Assembly (NCBI GenBank): GCA_030704615.1
Contig: CM060734.1
Coordinates: forward strand, 60,220,042 to 60,284,041
DNA length: 64,000 nucleotides
Direction: 5' to 3'
Origin: Takakia lepidozioides
Taxonomy: Eukaryota; Streptophyta; Takakiopsida; Takakiales; Takakiaceae
Below, piece by piece: positions 36,773 through 48,570 of this stretch; within the stretch, counting starts at the first letter, position 1, and each line of letters starts with the position of its first letter. The notes beneath the pieces were generated by a model that saw only the letters and a list, made by a program, of their open reading frames with translations, had not been told where the DNA came from and ran no database searches. The translations under genes were made by a program, and so were the position numbers.

Positions 36773-39001
36773 ATGGAGTCAAGCGGACAAAACGGTACTG
36801 AAGATGGTCCTCTGAAGGAACGGTCTCAAGAGCCGAAACAATGGCGTGATGGAATTATGTTTATGGATGTGGAGGGCAAGACCAAGGCAACAGCTGCGCA
36901 GGGAGGGGAGCAAGCTCCAGTATGTGATGAGCTTCAGGACACACTGCAGTCTAATATTGCAGACGCAAGACGAAGTGTAGGTGGGGGAGTCAATATTGTG
37001 CAGCAACAGAGTAGAAAAGATAAGGAAGAAAGAAAGCACGCACTGAAGATCTCTCCTGCTGGCAGGAAGCGAGGTTCTACAGAGGAGGACTTTATTCTGA
37101 TACCAGAAGAAATTGTTGGGAAAGAGAATGTGGAAGTGCAAACGAGTTTGGAGTTCAGAGGTCCTAACGAAATGGCAGAGAGGCAGGGTGAACGGGGATT
37201 TAAGGTAGAGAAGGGAAGGTCTATTGATAACTCTGCTAGAGACCGTGTATGGAATCTTGAAGCAGAAAAGGGAAGATTGCACAAGGACCTGTCAAATATG
37301 ACTTTGAAGGAGACAATTTTGAGGGAGAGAGTGAAGGAGTTCGAGTTGGAAATGGAAGGGCATAGAAAGAGGGCTGAGAAAGCAGATACGTTAATCTTAG
37401 AGCTCCAGCAATCTGCTGCACACAGTTCCTACCAAGCCAGGCAAGTGGAGGCTGATTTGGACGCAGTCCAAAAGGTCTGTTTGCATAAGGATGAAGAGAG
37501 AAAGGACCTGCAAAATCTGGTGGCCAGGTTGCAAAAGCTTTGCATGGACCATGAGAAAAGTATACACGGTCTTCGCCAGGGGCTGAAGAATGGCATGGAC
37601 AGAAACAAGGAAGAGAGAATGAGTCAGCTCCAAAGAGAGCTGCACAGGTTGTGCGGTGTGGAGGTTGCTTTGCGGAGCGAGCTTGAAGCTTTAAGAGCAG
37701 AGAACGATGCACTGCGTTGGGGACAAAGGACTCTGTTGGAGAGACTACGAAACGGGAAGAGGGACAATGCGGCCTGCATGAAGATGTTAGACCAGCAGCT
37801 GCGGGCTGACCATTACAAAGGAATTGCTCAGGCTGCCGAGCTGCGAGACGAAAATAGCTCGCTCTGTGAGAAATTGCGGTTTGCGATGCGAGAGAGGCAG
37901 AGCATGAAAGCGGCTCTCATAGCTTCCGAAGAAGAATTGGCAGAATTGCTGGAGGAGAATGAAGGCCTCCAACGGGAGCTTGCAGAAGGACTAAGTATTC
38001 TGGAAGCCAAGGACAGAGACGTCCATGACCTCGAACATAATGTAGAAGCACTTACAACCAGCAACCAGATGTTGCGAGCTGCCCTGTCACTTCGGGAAAA
38101 GACCGTTGTTGCATGTGGCATGGCAGTGAAGGAAAGGGAGAAGGAAGTTCGGGAAGCTCAGCATACAGAATCTAAGATGAGGGGGACTCTAGAGGTAAAC
38201 CTCATGAATGGACGCGCTGAAGTACTGACAAATAAGCTCCTGGAGCCCGATGCTCAGCTGGTGGAACCTATGGCACAGAGCTTCCAAAAAGATGACGTGA
38301 TTCCTGGCTTGGAACAAATCCTTGGAGATTTGGCCAGGGCTGTCGAATCACAGAACTCCTGCGTTGTGCGCCTCTCTGTTCAGAATGAGGAGCTTGCCAA
38401 GGTATCTCAATCACAGATGAAGCAGATTGAGGATCTCCAGGCAGAGATTGCCACTGCTGTTCGGTGCAAGGACAAGGCAGAGAGCGAAATTGAAATATTA
38501 CAAGCGAGGGTCGAGGAGTGGGAGCAAGAGGTGGAAGAACAAAACTTGCACTGTGAGATGTTAGGTGAGACAGTGGTGACGATGGAGGCAGATCTGAAAC
38601 AGTGCTATGCGCAAGTAACCTTGATGCTTCGTAGTCACGAACAGATTAAAGTAGAAAGAAAGCAATTGCAGTGCTCACTTGATGATGCTTCCCTTCGAGT
38701 AGCTGAGCTTGAGGAGCAGCTGCGTGAAAAGAAAGAAGCTATGGAATCGCTAGAGGCCAACTTAGAGGACCTCACGCAGGAGGTGGAAAAGGGGAGGGAA
38801 GAGCTTAGTCGCGTTTCGCAACAGAGAGATGAGATGCAGAGGGAGGCTGATTCTATGGGCCGGGAAGCCCTTCACACGAGTTTACAGGTGGAGCTCTTGC
38901 GGCGGCGAGTGCACGAGCTTGATGAAGAAGTTCTGGTCAAAGATGGCCAGATTGCCATTCTTCGCAGCAGCTTGGAAGGGGGTGAGGGAAGCCTTGTTTA
39001 G
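36773..39001 (+). CDS. Long coiled-coil protein, resembles plant DUF7653 family
   Basis: One uninterrupted frame of 742 codons starts at ATG 36773 (acaATGG, a good plant context) and ends with TAG. Residues 1 to about 150 are charged, low in hydrophobics and probably disordered. From about residue 160 to the end, heptad-rich helix dominates (Leu/Glu/Lys/Gln), with few Pro or Gly. A more conserved block reads LQNLVARLQKLCMDHEKSIHGL and, after a gap, GVEVALRSELEALRAENDAL. This recalls plant proteins annotated DUF7653 (LQ..CxxQEKxIxGLR..., GVEQxLRxEVE...LRHEN); that match is from memory and moderate. No catalytic motif, signal peptide or membrane segment is visible. Such proteins are usually described as structural or scaffold proteins. 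The gene is intronless, unlike most neighbours. A GGTGAG near the stop could be a donor, so a further exon is not excluded. Confidence 0.8.
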   Translation: MESSGQNGTEDGPLKERSQEPKQWRDGIMFMDVEGKTKATAAQGGEQAPVCDELQDTLQSNIADARRSVGGGVNIVQQQSRKDKEERKHALKISPAGRKRGSTEEDFILIPEEIVGKENVEVQTSLEFRGPNEMAERQGERGFKVEKGRSIDNSARDRVWNLEAEKGRLHKDLSNMTLKETILRERVKEFELEMEGHRKRAEKADTLILELQQSAAHSSYQARQVEADLDAVQKVCLHKDEERKDLQNLVARLQKLCMDHEKSIHGLRQGLKNGMDRNKEERMSQLQRELHRLCGVEVALRSELEALRAENDALRWGQRTLLERLRNGKRDNAACMKMLDQQLRADHYKGIAQAAELRDENSSLCEKLRFAMRERQSMKAALIASEEELAELLEENEGLQRELAEGLSILEAKDRDVHDLEHNVEALTTSNQMLRAALSLREKTVVACGMAVKEREKEVREAQHTESKMRGTLEVNLMNGRAEVLTNKLLEPDAQLVEPMAQSFQKDDVIPGLEQILGDLARAVESQNSCVVRLSVQNEELAKVSQSQMKQIEDLQAEIATAVRCKDKAESEIEILQARVEEWEQEVEEQNLHCEMLGETVVTMEADLKQCYAQVTLMLRSHEQIKVERKQLQCSLDDASLRVAELEEQLREKKEAMESLEANLEDLTQEVEKGREELSRVSQQRDEMQREADSMGREALHTSLQVELLRRRVHELDEEVLVKDGQIAILRSSLEGGEGSLV

Positions 39002-39937
39002 TGGTAAGAGCTGTATACGAGGATGAGCCGCTCGGACGTCAAGACGTCCAACTACCACTAGATAACAAGAATGGTGAAGATTTGGTGAATGGTGAAGCTG
39101 TCTTGAAAACTCGATTTAAAGCATATCATTCAATATGCTCTCTAACGCAAGTGATGCAGATCGACGAAGATGTGCTGCTCAGAAGTGGCCAATGTAATAT
39201 ATGGCCGATAAGCCTCTGGAATACTACAGGCCCTCTCGAGTCCCATCTAAAGAGTTCAATGTAACTTACAGCTCAGAGTTATAGAATCATGCGGCTAGTG
39301 AAAAAAGGGCATGGAAACAGGACGTTGAGCTCTTCTTTTCGCACAAGTCCTGCAGCTCAATGCGCATGTGCTTGGATGGCAGATCTCAGTATACTCCAAC
39401 TAGGCAATTCGACGGCTCTGCCAAGATAAGGTGGTGCACGCAGCAGAAAGAAACAGAAACCCTATGTGAGATGTACGCAGCGGTGGAATAATCTAAAACC
39501 ATCCTGCACAGATCCTTTCCACTCTCAGTGCTCCATTGTCTCGAGAAGGGTGAATGTCGTTGTTACAATGGACAAATGTTCAAAGAGGCAAATCCTCTTT
39601 AATCCTTACTTTCCTTGTCTGTTACCAGTTCTCTTCCAGCTGCAAAGTGCCACAATGTAAGCAAACCTTGCTGATAGTTCTAACAGAGACACCTAAAAGC
39701 TCTGGTAAGCTTAGCCGAATCACAAAGATGTCTCCCTATGTGTGAGGAAAGTTAAGGAAATCTATGGTTGGTGTGACAAGTTTTCCCCCTTCTCCTTACA
39801 CATCTGTCATGTCGACTTGGTGCAAATGTGATATGGAGACTTAGGCAACTGAAGCTTCAGGAATGGAATTAAGGGGTCCACCCTCAAAACACGCATCCAT
39901 GAGACTAAGAGGGGGAGAGAATAAATTGCTCTATGAA
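39002..39937. other. Intergenic region between convergent coiled-coil and PPR-SMR genes
   Basis: About 0.9 kb between two stop codons facing each other, expected to be 3' UTR sequence of both genes. I see no further gene. Confidence 0.55.
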
Positions 39938-42900
39938 CTACTTTAGCATGGAGTTGCTCAGTATAAGGCCCTCCCCCGTGACCTCCCTGGCTAACCATTC
40001 TCGAACCTTACAGCCCGGAGCCTCCAGCTCTAGGCCATCTTTTATCAACACAAAAGGGGCACCTAAGTCAGTTAAATGTGCGGACACGGCCTCCCTAGCA
40101 CCCAGATTCTCTCTAATCCGCATCTGCCAGTCCCATGCTTGCAAGATCTTCAGCTGGGTAGGTATGTCCTCACCACAAATCATGGCTCTGCGAATACCAG
40201 CAAGCCATGTCAGCAAGAGCACTTGGGCAGCCCCAGATGACGCAAACCGCAAATCCAAAGACCACACGTCTTCGTTCCACAGGCATACTTCAAGCCCAAA
40301 AACTCCTTGTGCAACGCTCAATTCAGCTACTTTGAGTGCTCGTGTCTCACACCCAACACTCCACAGGGCGTCCAGCAACGCATTATGGAATATCCTTTCC
40401 AGCTCCAAGTTTAGGCCTTCTCTCTCCATCAGGGTAAACAGGGCCCCTAGATTCTGCCATCTACACTCATCCTCTTGGTCACTCAGGGCAACATTTTCTT
40501 CTCGCAATAGATTGCAAACATCCATCGAACAACCAAGTCTTTGGAGAGTGTCAACCAGTTTGCCCGCCTCTGGCCCCTTCCCACACCTTGCGAGGACTAC
40601 AAGCAAAGCGCTGTAAATTCCATATTTTGGTGAAAAGTCGGCATTCTCTAGGTCCTCAATCAATCCCCAAAGTTTTTTGTTCACCGATCCTTCCTGAGCA
40701 CAAGCTTCGATCAAAATAGAGAAAGTACTTTGGTTCGGCTTGAGACTCCGATGCTGCAACGTGTCGTACACTTCAAAAGCTGACTTGAGATCACTCATCC
40801 TGATGTACAGTCGTAGAAGAGCGTTATAGCCACCAGTTCCAACAACCAAATTCTCCAGATGTAGCTTGCTGACGAGGGCTTCTCCTTTTGCATGTTGGCG
40901 ACACAAGCTGTAGCCCTCGAGAAGGAAGGAGAAGGATTGTGCATTGGGGATTATTTTCTTCGCCTTCATTCTCTCCAGTACTTTTTCAGCTTCCTTCCAC
41001 TGGCCTTTCCTCCCATATCCTGTACCCCAGTCCAACCGATCGTGGATATATACTCTGATTTTTTTCTCTCAATCCTTTTTTGATCTTCAAATGCCAGACC
41101 AAAATCTTACAATCGAAAAATACACTCACAATCTAGGCAGGCAAAGATATGTGAGCAATTGGGGACCAGGGAGGCACTCTCTCTCTCCCTCTCTCTGTCA
41201 AGGTAAGTCACACTATTGAAGTGAGCCCCTCACAAAGGTAGTTTCTGCTCCCTTTTGTTCTGCCCAAACTGGGTGCGGGGTCTATGGCCACAAGACAGCA
41301 AACATCGTCTTATGAATACATTCTCTCTTACCAGGGTCTACAGAAAACATCGTCTGCTGAGCACAATCTCTCCCCGCACAAACTGGGCATGGGTCTGTGG
41401 CCACAAAGTTAGGGCAAACATCTGATGAGCACAATCTGTGCCTCTTGTGGATTCATCCGTTTTCTGTCTTCTCCCTTCGGGCTTTTGGTGGACCTCCTAC
41501 AATTTCTTTCAGTTTTCTTCCTTTGTTGTCCTGAACTTAGCATGCCATCATTCTTCAGAGAAACTCTTCTGCAAGGGGTGGTTAAACAATATTACATTTT
41601 TCCTCACGCTTTTGCAGAAGTTACAGTAGCTCTGAGCATGGAATTTAAATATTGGACTTTGACATGGTGTGGTTTCTCCTGTGGGTACACATCTACGTCA
41701 GCTTATGGTAGGCTGGTTGGTGCCAGGGTCCCTTACAAATTGCAGATGAGCACAATAAACAAAACAATAAAATCAGTTGGGAATAACAGAGGTGCTCTTG
41801 CCTACCAAGAATAAGCCAGTTATAGCATGCCAGCGAGATGGCCACACCCCGAGCCTCTGTTTCAATTAACAATTTCTCTGCCTCTTCAATGCAGTGCATA
41901 TTGCAGCATGCCGCAAATGCTGAGCTCAACAAAGTCTCATCAATCTCCTCCCCGAGGAACTTGGATGATTCGCGGTAGACCTTCAAGCATTCATCCACAA
42001 GCCCTTTCTTTGCATGTGTGTCCATCAAAAGCTTCAGAGTTGTTGAGTTGGGCTGTGAATCACAGAGAGGAGTCAAATACACATCTTTGCCCGAGAGAGG
42101 TTGAAAACGAAAAGTGACTGTGTAATGTGAACGGGGGATTTGTAGCCCTTTTGCAGAGAAATGACACCATAAATTACACTTCCTTCAGGAGGAGTGAACC
42201 CTTTTTTTGCATGGGGGGGTCAGATTGTAACACTGATCAGCAGGTATATTGAATATGATAGGACTTCTAATCAACAAATCCATTAATCAAACTATTTGGA
42301 GTTCAAACACTTACTTGGACATTGGAGTCCACCATATCTGCAAAAATTTTGAGAGCTTCCTGGACACTCCCTCGCCCAAATACAAGTATAAGAGAGTTGT
42401 AAGTCTCAATGGTGGGGGCATAACCGGCTTGTTTCATCTCCTCTAGAACTTGCCAGGCATCCTCATACTGGCCCCCCCTTCCAAACATGAAAAGGAGAGT
42501 GTTGTAGAAGACAAGGTCAGGTTTGTTACCATTCTGGTGAAACAGTTCCAGAACTTCCTTCACCTGTGAAAACAACCCAGCTCAATGTGAATTATCAATA
42601 CATTATGGATATACATACACTTTCAGGAACTATTTCATTATTTGGGAGTGGAAAAAAAGCATACGCTAGTATGATACTTTGTCAAGTTAACTTTCTCCTG
42701 TTCAGCTTTAATGAGGGGAGTTGAGACGTGAGGTTGTGGATCCTGGAGAGAAAGAGAAATAGTCACAGAGATGTACTCATTACACATTGCTTGCCTTAGC
42801 ACTGCAGTATAAACCTTGCACATGGTTTGGATGGAGAAGAACGAGATAGAGAAATGAAAAGAAATGAAATGATACTTTATAACGTCCACAAAAGCTCAAA

Positions 42901-45900
42901 AGAACAAGAGAAAGCATGAAACAAGAAAGAGAGAAGAGTCCTCCACAAACAGCCCAAAAACAAGGGGACAGGGAGTTCTGTACAAATCAGACTGATTGCC
43001 GCCTACAATTTCAATGGAGCCAATAGTAGGGTTAGGAACGAAAGAGGGACAAGGGATGGAAATTTGAGGGGCAAGAGAGAGAGAGGATGCACCCCATCAA
43101 AGTGGTAGGCACGGCCATAAGCATTGACAAGTGCGTTGAATGTTTTAACATCTGGTTGCACGTCAGCCTTCTTCATCTCCGAGAACCAGTTGGTGACATC
43201 ACTTACACGCCCTGCTTTTCCGTAAACGTCCAGGAGCGTATTGTAAGTAACTAAGTCAAAGGCAAGCCCGCCATGGCCAGGTCGTGTACCTTCAGACCGA
43301 AGAGTCTTGACAATAAGCTCAACTTCTGGAAAAAGCCCGGCTTTGCCATATACACTGAGAAGAGAGTTGTAGACTGTTATATCGGGCTGGAGTCCTAGTC
43401 TCTCCATCTCCAGTAGCACTAAGTCCACTTCTCCCCACTCTCTCGCTCTCCCAAATGCATTTATGAGGATGGAGCAGGTGGTTAGATCTGGGGCTACTCG
43501 AGCCTGATATACAGAAAAAATATTATAGGAGTTAGCACCTATACAACTCCAAAAACACCTAGCGTACGTATATCATAAACCTCCAAAGGGACCCAAGGCC
43601 TTTTAAGCAGACTAGAACACAGGACGCTACATCAAAAGATTACAAACATAGTGCCGTGTGACAATGAAAGAGAGAGAGAGAGACGTGCCTTCCGCATGAG
43701 AGCGTGGTAACGACCAACATCGCGGGTGCGGCCGACACGGCTGAGCGAGTTGAGCACCAGGTTGAATGACACAGCATCCTGTTCTACACCCTGTTCCGCC
43801 ATGTGGCGGTGCGCATCCAGCATCCCATTTACATCTCCTGGCCCCCCAAAGAATGTGCCCATAAGACGACGCTTGTCGTAGCCTTGTGGCCATAGACCTC
43901 CCGGAACAAGAGGGAACAAAACTACCTTTGTGAGGGGCTCTCTCCAGTAGTGGGACTTACCTTGATATAAACAATTAGTTCAGGTTTCAAGATTTCCTCC
44001 AGAAAGCCCTTCCCACAAGCATCAATGCACTGTGTGTGAGCTGCCCAGCAATTAGACTCCAACAGGAACAGGGCTTTAGGCTCAGCCTTGAGATTTTGAA
44101 AGACAGCAAACAGAGGTGCAGGGACTATGTTCGTGATGGTCCTGAAGAAGGTCGCTCTCTGATGAGAATAACCCAGACATCGTATCAGAAAATAGATATT
44201 GTCTTCAGGCCGCCCGCACCTCGGGCATTGACAATCTCCATTTTCTCTCTGCATCTGTTTATTGTTCAAATGTCCCTGCCCTAAGCTTAAATTTCAGTCT
44301 AGTGCCGAGGTTAGTGGCCCCCCAAAGAGTGACAGTGAGAAAAGGAATAAAAAAGCTTGTGATGTCCACCTGGAGCCTGGAGGGCCCATGGGACAAACTA
44401 GAACACCAATAATAACATGAATACAGCACAAGTATCGCCCAAAGACATACAGAAAGAGAAACCGCGAGAAATCAGAATATCTAATGCGTAAAGGGTCCAA
44501 GGAGAAGGACGACAGAAACTTTGTGACCATTGTGATAAGCTCAAAGAATAAAAAGCAAGACAGGAAACAGCTATGGTGGAAGGGCTATACCCAATTTACT
44601 GTAAGCGTTCAGTACCACAATGTAGGTGGCTTTATCAGGCATGCAGCCACGCTGATACATTTCCTCAAAGATTTGAACAGCTTCTTTGTGGCGGCTCTTA
44701 CGACTGTAGACGAGTATCAAGGTGGTGTAAGTGACTCTGTCAGGGTTGACGTCATCCCGCCTCATCTGTTCCAGCAGCGCTGCTGCTATCTCCCAACCTA
44801 TGAACCAAATCATAAACAAAATATTGTCAAGCCATGAGATCCTGAGAGAGACAACAGTTGCTATCACACAAATGCCGTATTTGCATTAGCCCTGCAAAAA
44901 TAACCATTCCATTTGTGCTTCAAATGGAATCCAAAACCTCTCATTGCCATCTGCCTATCATGATTTGCAAGGGTGACCTTCCTTAGTTGCTCTCAAACAT
45001 GAAGGTGGAGAGCATACCAACTGATTGGGCGCAAGAGAAAGGTCTTAGTGGGATAGGCAATATGTAAAAATGCTGGTGTTAGCTTAGGTCTTAGCTTGAC
45101 ACACCACTGCCGTAGGGTTTTCCATTGACAGCTCAACCTCATATTTTCTTTGCAAACCAGACAGAAAAGGTTTCTCATAGGCAATTTTGTGTTCAATTTG
45201 GCTATGGCAAATCCTAGAGAGCATACTGCCTGCGAAAATTCCAAAACTCCAGAGATGATCTTGATCCCACTAGGCTACAGCTGGTGATACGTCAGTGAGA
45301 GGGGATCTTTGGGAAATTTAAGACCTGCAGTTGAGGGCAAAATGGTTTCTCCTGCATGGCCACAGAGCTTATTAACAAAGATGTTCATGAATCGGGGTAT
45401 CGAAGAGTACAAGGATAGTAGAGCATGAGACAGAGACTAACCTTTTGAAGCCTTGGTACAGCCATCAATGAGAACATTATAAGCAGTGACAGATGGACGA
45501 ACCCCTACTTCTCTCATTCGCTCTAGCATTGCGATCCCCCTATGCAAGTTGCCGCTCCTGATATACGCAGAAACCATGGCTGCGTACTCGTACTGTCCCG
45601 GATACATACCCTCTTTCATCATACCTTCAAAAAGGGCTTCTGCAACATCCATCCTTCGAGCATTTCCAAGAAGAATAATCATGGTGTGGTAGATGGGCTC
45701 GTCTGGCTTTAAGCCTGTTACTCCATGCATCCAATCAAATACCTAATTGCCCCCATCACACAGCAATATATTACTCTCAATCTGTCTCTCTCACCATCTG
45801 TGTCTCTGCTATTAAACCCCTCCCAAGGAGTTAATGTCCACAAGGCTACAGCAAGCACTCTTGAAAACACAGTCTTTCTTTGAAAGACAGTTGCAGATTC

Positions 45901-46954
45901 CATGCACATGAGCAGCTGATATGGAGGTACAATTTAGAAAGATTCTATTACCAACATTCAGCCGTCAAAAAGCATTTGAGGTGTTTCCAGAGGGAGGAAG
46001 CATGAGACACACAGCAAGAGAGACAGCTAGACAAAATGGGCTACAAAGAACCCGATCTAGGGGAGCGCTGTTAAGAGGAGCAGGGGAAAAAATGAAATCA
46101 CATCTGCAGGGAACAGAAAGACAGAAAGAAAGATAGTGTATAACATCCAGACAGGTAGAGAGAGAGTATGGACTTCAATCTGTAACAAAAACAGACATCA
46201 GCTTGACATCATATTCTTCGAAATCAGGAATACTTGAAAGCTCACAAACCTGCAAGGCAGTCAGCCACTCCTTCTGTAACCCAAGCTCTGTCAGCACTTG
46301 CTTTAAGTCTGCCATTGTCACTTTCCCCACAAACTCGGCCATGGTTCTTGCCACGCCTGTGCTGCTGCGCATGCTAGAGAGTGCTACTAGGACCTGTTGC
46401 ACAATGTCAGGTTTCTTGGCAGTAGCTTGGTGGCTACGCAAGTTTGCTACGCCTAAGTCCCTTTGCCAGGGACTCCCATATGCCAAGAGTCGTTGGAGCG
46501 GGACTTCCCGAGCAAGGCTTCCTCCCCATTCTAGGTAAGATCCCCCCCTCTCTGCGATTGTTCCTCTGCTTTTCTCTACCCTCCCACCCTGTGTAGCCAC
46601 CTTTGCAAGGGCTCCCTGCAAAGTTTTCTCCCTCTGATCATCAACAACCCCCAGACTCTTTGAGGCCTTGTCTTTAGCCTCTGATTGCTCAGTCACTCGC
46701 TGTGCAAGCGCCTCCAGGACTCTTTTTATTGTTAGCTTCATATCCTTTGAGTCTACTTGTGGTGTGGGAGAGGAGACCATTTCTTCCGCTTGGAACGGGT
46801 CAACTCCTGCATGCACATGCCCACGGACACAGTCCCCATTCAAGAAAATTGCAATCAGTGGTAGTGATTGATTGCCTCTGTCTCTCTCCTCCCATCTCAA
46901 TATTTTATGGTTTCCAATGTATTGCCGGTTCTCTGTGAAGCTGTGCCCATGCAA
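39938..46954 (-). CDS. P-class pentatricopeptide repeat protein with C-terminal SMR-like domain, at least 8 exons
   Basis: PPR-SMR proteins act in chloroplast or mitochondrial RNA processing, translation or plastid transcription. Exons supported by phase and PPR register: about 46954-46250 (start unresolved), 45742-45442, 44797-44591, 43837-43689, 43503-43093, 42563-42315, 42052-41806 and 41019-39938. From VFDWMHGVTG (45742) to the stop they give 881 residues without a frame break. More than ten 35-residue PPR motifs run across exon joins, for example VKTFNALVNAYGRAYHFDG joined to VKEVLELFHQNGNKPD makes exactly 35. The last exon ends in an SMR-like domain: FHNALLDALWSVG, VWSLDLRFASSGAAQVLL and GAREAVSAHLTDLGAPFVL. 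This is closest in my memory to pTAC2, SOT1 and SVR7-type proteins; the orthologue is not settled. The usual SMR LDxHG and TGxG signatures are not visible, so nuclease activity is doubtful. The intron after 43689 begins GC (AAG|GCACGT). Confidence 0.85.
41215..41430 (+). mobile_element. LINE 3'-end fragments in a PPR-SMR intron
   Basis: The segment begins at the LINE ORF2 end (gtgagcccctcacaaaggtag...ttctgcccaaactgggtgcg) and continues into the tail motif (ggtctatggccacaag...cttatgaatacattctctc). Two shorter repeats of the tail follow (ctgatgagcacaatct), as if the tail had been copied in tandem. It lies within intron 41020-41805. Confidence 0.7.
42130..42205 (+). repeat. Partial copy of the foldback-arm family
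   Basis: tgtagcccttttgcagagaaatgacaccataaattac...cttccttcaggagg parallels the right arm of the 31 kb foldback (gtaacccttggggtcaagggacaccataatttatg...cttccttccggagg). It lies in the PPR-SMR intron 42053-42314. Confidence 0.5.
43870..44335 (-). mobile_element. 5'-truncated LINE (non-LTR retrotransposon) fragment
   Basis: On the minus strand the open frame ending near 43922 has the C-terminal zinc-knuckle-like block of LINE ORF2 (CPRCGRPEDNIYFLIRCLG) and GKGFLEEILKPELIVYIK. It is followed by the tail motif (ctatggccacaaggctacga). The reverse transcriptase core is missing. It sits in the PPR-SMR intron between exons 44797-44591 and 43837-43689, in the same orientation as the host gene. Confidence 0.8.
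45835..45870 (+). mobile_element. Short LINE-tail cassette in a PPR-SMR intron
   Basis: tccacaaggctacagcaagcac matches the LINE tail motif with a few changes. No ORF2-derived sequence accompanies it. Confidence 0.45.
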
Positions 46955-47149
46955 GCCTCTTTTGGAGCTTGTGCTCTACGCAGATGCAGCAAAAAGGGGA
47001 AGAGAACGAGAGAAGACAAGAGTAGAAGGCGAAACCCAGCCATAAAAGAGGTGTCGAGAGTCAACTGGTTCTTAATGTGTGGTTATCTAGCGACTTTAGA
47101 GTCCTTTGCGGGGGAGTTTTGATGCAACCACGTTGCCGTGGTTAGGGCC

Positions 47150-47230
47150 CTTAGAAGGTGTCCGCCTTCCAAACGGAAGGCAGTAGCCCTTTGGGGTGAA
47201 GTGCCACCATAAGTTATGCCTGCTTTGGCA
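47150..47230 (+). repeat. Partial copy of the foldback-arm family
   Basis: ccttccaaacggaaggcagtagccctttggggtgaagtgccaccataagttatgcc is the same arrangement as the right arm at 31208-31250. A short palindrome (ccttccaaacggaagg) stands at its left end. It lies between candidate 5' exons of the PPR-SMR gene. Confidence 0.6.
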
Positions 47231-47288
47231 GCAGTCTTCCTCCTCTCTAGAAGGCGAAATCAAGAGAACCCGTTAAGATAGAGGAAGG

Positions 47289-47651
47289 TTATCTGAGGAA
47301 AAAAAGAGAAATTCTTGGTTCAGATTCAAGGAAAGCAGTAATGCAGGAGAAAAGACCATTTGCAGTTGTATTAGCCAAGATAGTGGCTTGTGCATGTCCA
47401 GGCATCGAATCTGCTGGAGCTTGCCTCAATCGATCACCTCCTCCTTGAGCACCTCTCTTTGTGAAAGCTGGAGATCGCCGCCGCAATGGTTTGACAGCAT
47501 TGGACAAGCATGTTGCATCACTGGGGGACTCCAAGGCAAGTTGTGATTCCTCCACACCTAGGTCTGTCACATTCACTTTGTTCCATAAGACATCTAACAG
47601 CATCCAATCAGCTATAGGAGGGAGCTGACACCCCTCAAACCAAATTAACAA
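47289..47651 (-). other. Candidate 5' exon of the PPR-SMR gene
   Basis: The minus-strand frame contains a protein-like stretch (LPPIADWMLLDVLWNKVNVTD, then LRRRSPAFTKRGAQ) just upstream of the first PPR exon. A possible donor at GCAAATG|GTCTTT could join GA|GTTGACCCG at about 46809. The acceptor at its 5' side does not match the phase of the 48179-48570 frame, so the model is incomplete. It could equally be 5' UTR or intron. Confidence 0.35.
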
Positions 47652-48127
47652 ATGAAAATAAACTGATTACCATGATGCTTCTCCCATATTTCTCCCCTAT
47701 TTTGGGGAAGTACTCATTTGTTCTCTTGCTTTCCCAACAGCATGTTCTGCTCTGTAGTATTGTGGACCACGAGAGAGAAACAAACAACAAACTTTACAAC
47801 GTGGGTGAGGTAGAAAAACAAGTGCTTGAATTTAAGATTTGCTAGCAATGATGCTTTAGCAGCCTGTACATCTCAAATTTCTGTAACGGGATTGTCAATA
47901 ATTTTGGGTTGAGTCTCGGGGTAGCTGGACCCTCACCAGCTCTGGTCGGGTGAGTATCCACAGGACTATACCCATTCAGAATATGTTACAAGGAGTTTGC
48001 AGTCAAAGAGAAGCCAGTGGCTGTTGTTTGGGGAAGACTTCCTACTCTTGGCAAAACTTTCTGCCCTCTCTCTCTCTTTCGTTTGATGCAGTACAGCTCC
48101 CAATTTGGCGCAGATGCGACACTGCAA

Positions 48128-48175
48128 GTCATACACACACACACACACACACACAGAGAGTGTGTGTGTGTGTGT
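48128..48175 (+). repeat. Compound (CA)n-(GA)n-(GT)n microsatellite
   Basis: A run of acac is followed by agagag and then gtgtgt, so the ends can pair as a CA/GT hairpin. It lies just downstream of the candidate exon donor at 48179. Confidence 0.9.
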
Positions 48176-48178
48176 TAC

Positions 48179-48570
48179 CGTAGATAAGAGAGGCGTGGTA
48201 AAAGGTTCAAACCAGCATTTGTAGGATTTGTTGCGATACAATCTGGAGCAGTGCGAATGGTTGCAAGAAGCGTCCCTTTCTCTGCCCTTGGTCCGAACCC
48301 AGAGCTTTTCGCCAGGCCAAGCATTCCGCGGTTTACTGATTTTATCTTCAGCCTCAGATTGCTTGCACACTTGAGCCTCACTCCAGCCCTGATAAGTTCA
48401 ATACCATAACCCCCTCGATTTCCCAACCCCTTCTCTTCAATCACCCATGCTCCAGTCTGCCTTCTATCCGCTGGGACATGCTCTTTTAGAGAAGTGCGGG
48501 CTCTGTCCAAAGGCCCACTCTCAGCTATACCTCGGGCACCAAGCGCGAGAGAAGCACTAGAGACTTCCAT
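48179..48570 (-). other. Candidate first exon of the PPR-SMR gene
   Basis: ATG at 48570 opens 130 codons with a Ser/Ala-rich start (MEVSSASLALGARG) and a basic middle (GVRLKCASNLRLKIKS), fitting an organelle targeting peptide. It ends at a good donor (TATCTACG|GTAACA, phase 2). It is the nearest upstream frame of suitable character, but the link to downstream exons is not proven. The same frame continues upstream after one TGA (48609-48607) as a further 118-codon open frame from ATG 48963. Confidence 0.4.

Noticed and set aside
39933-40616. 227-codon plus-strand open frame
   Set aside because: Antisense shadow of the PPR-SMR last exon; no family motif.
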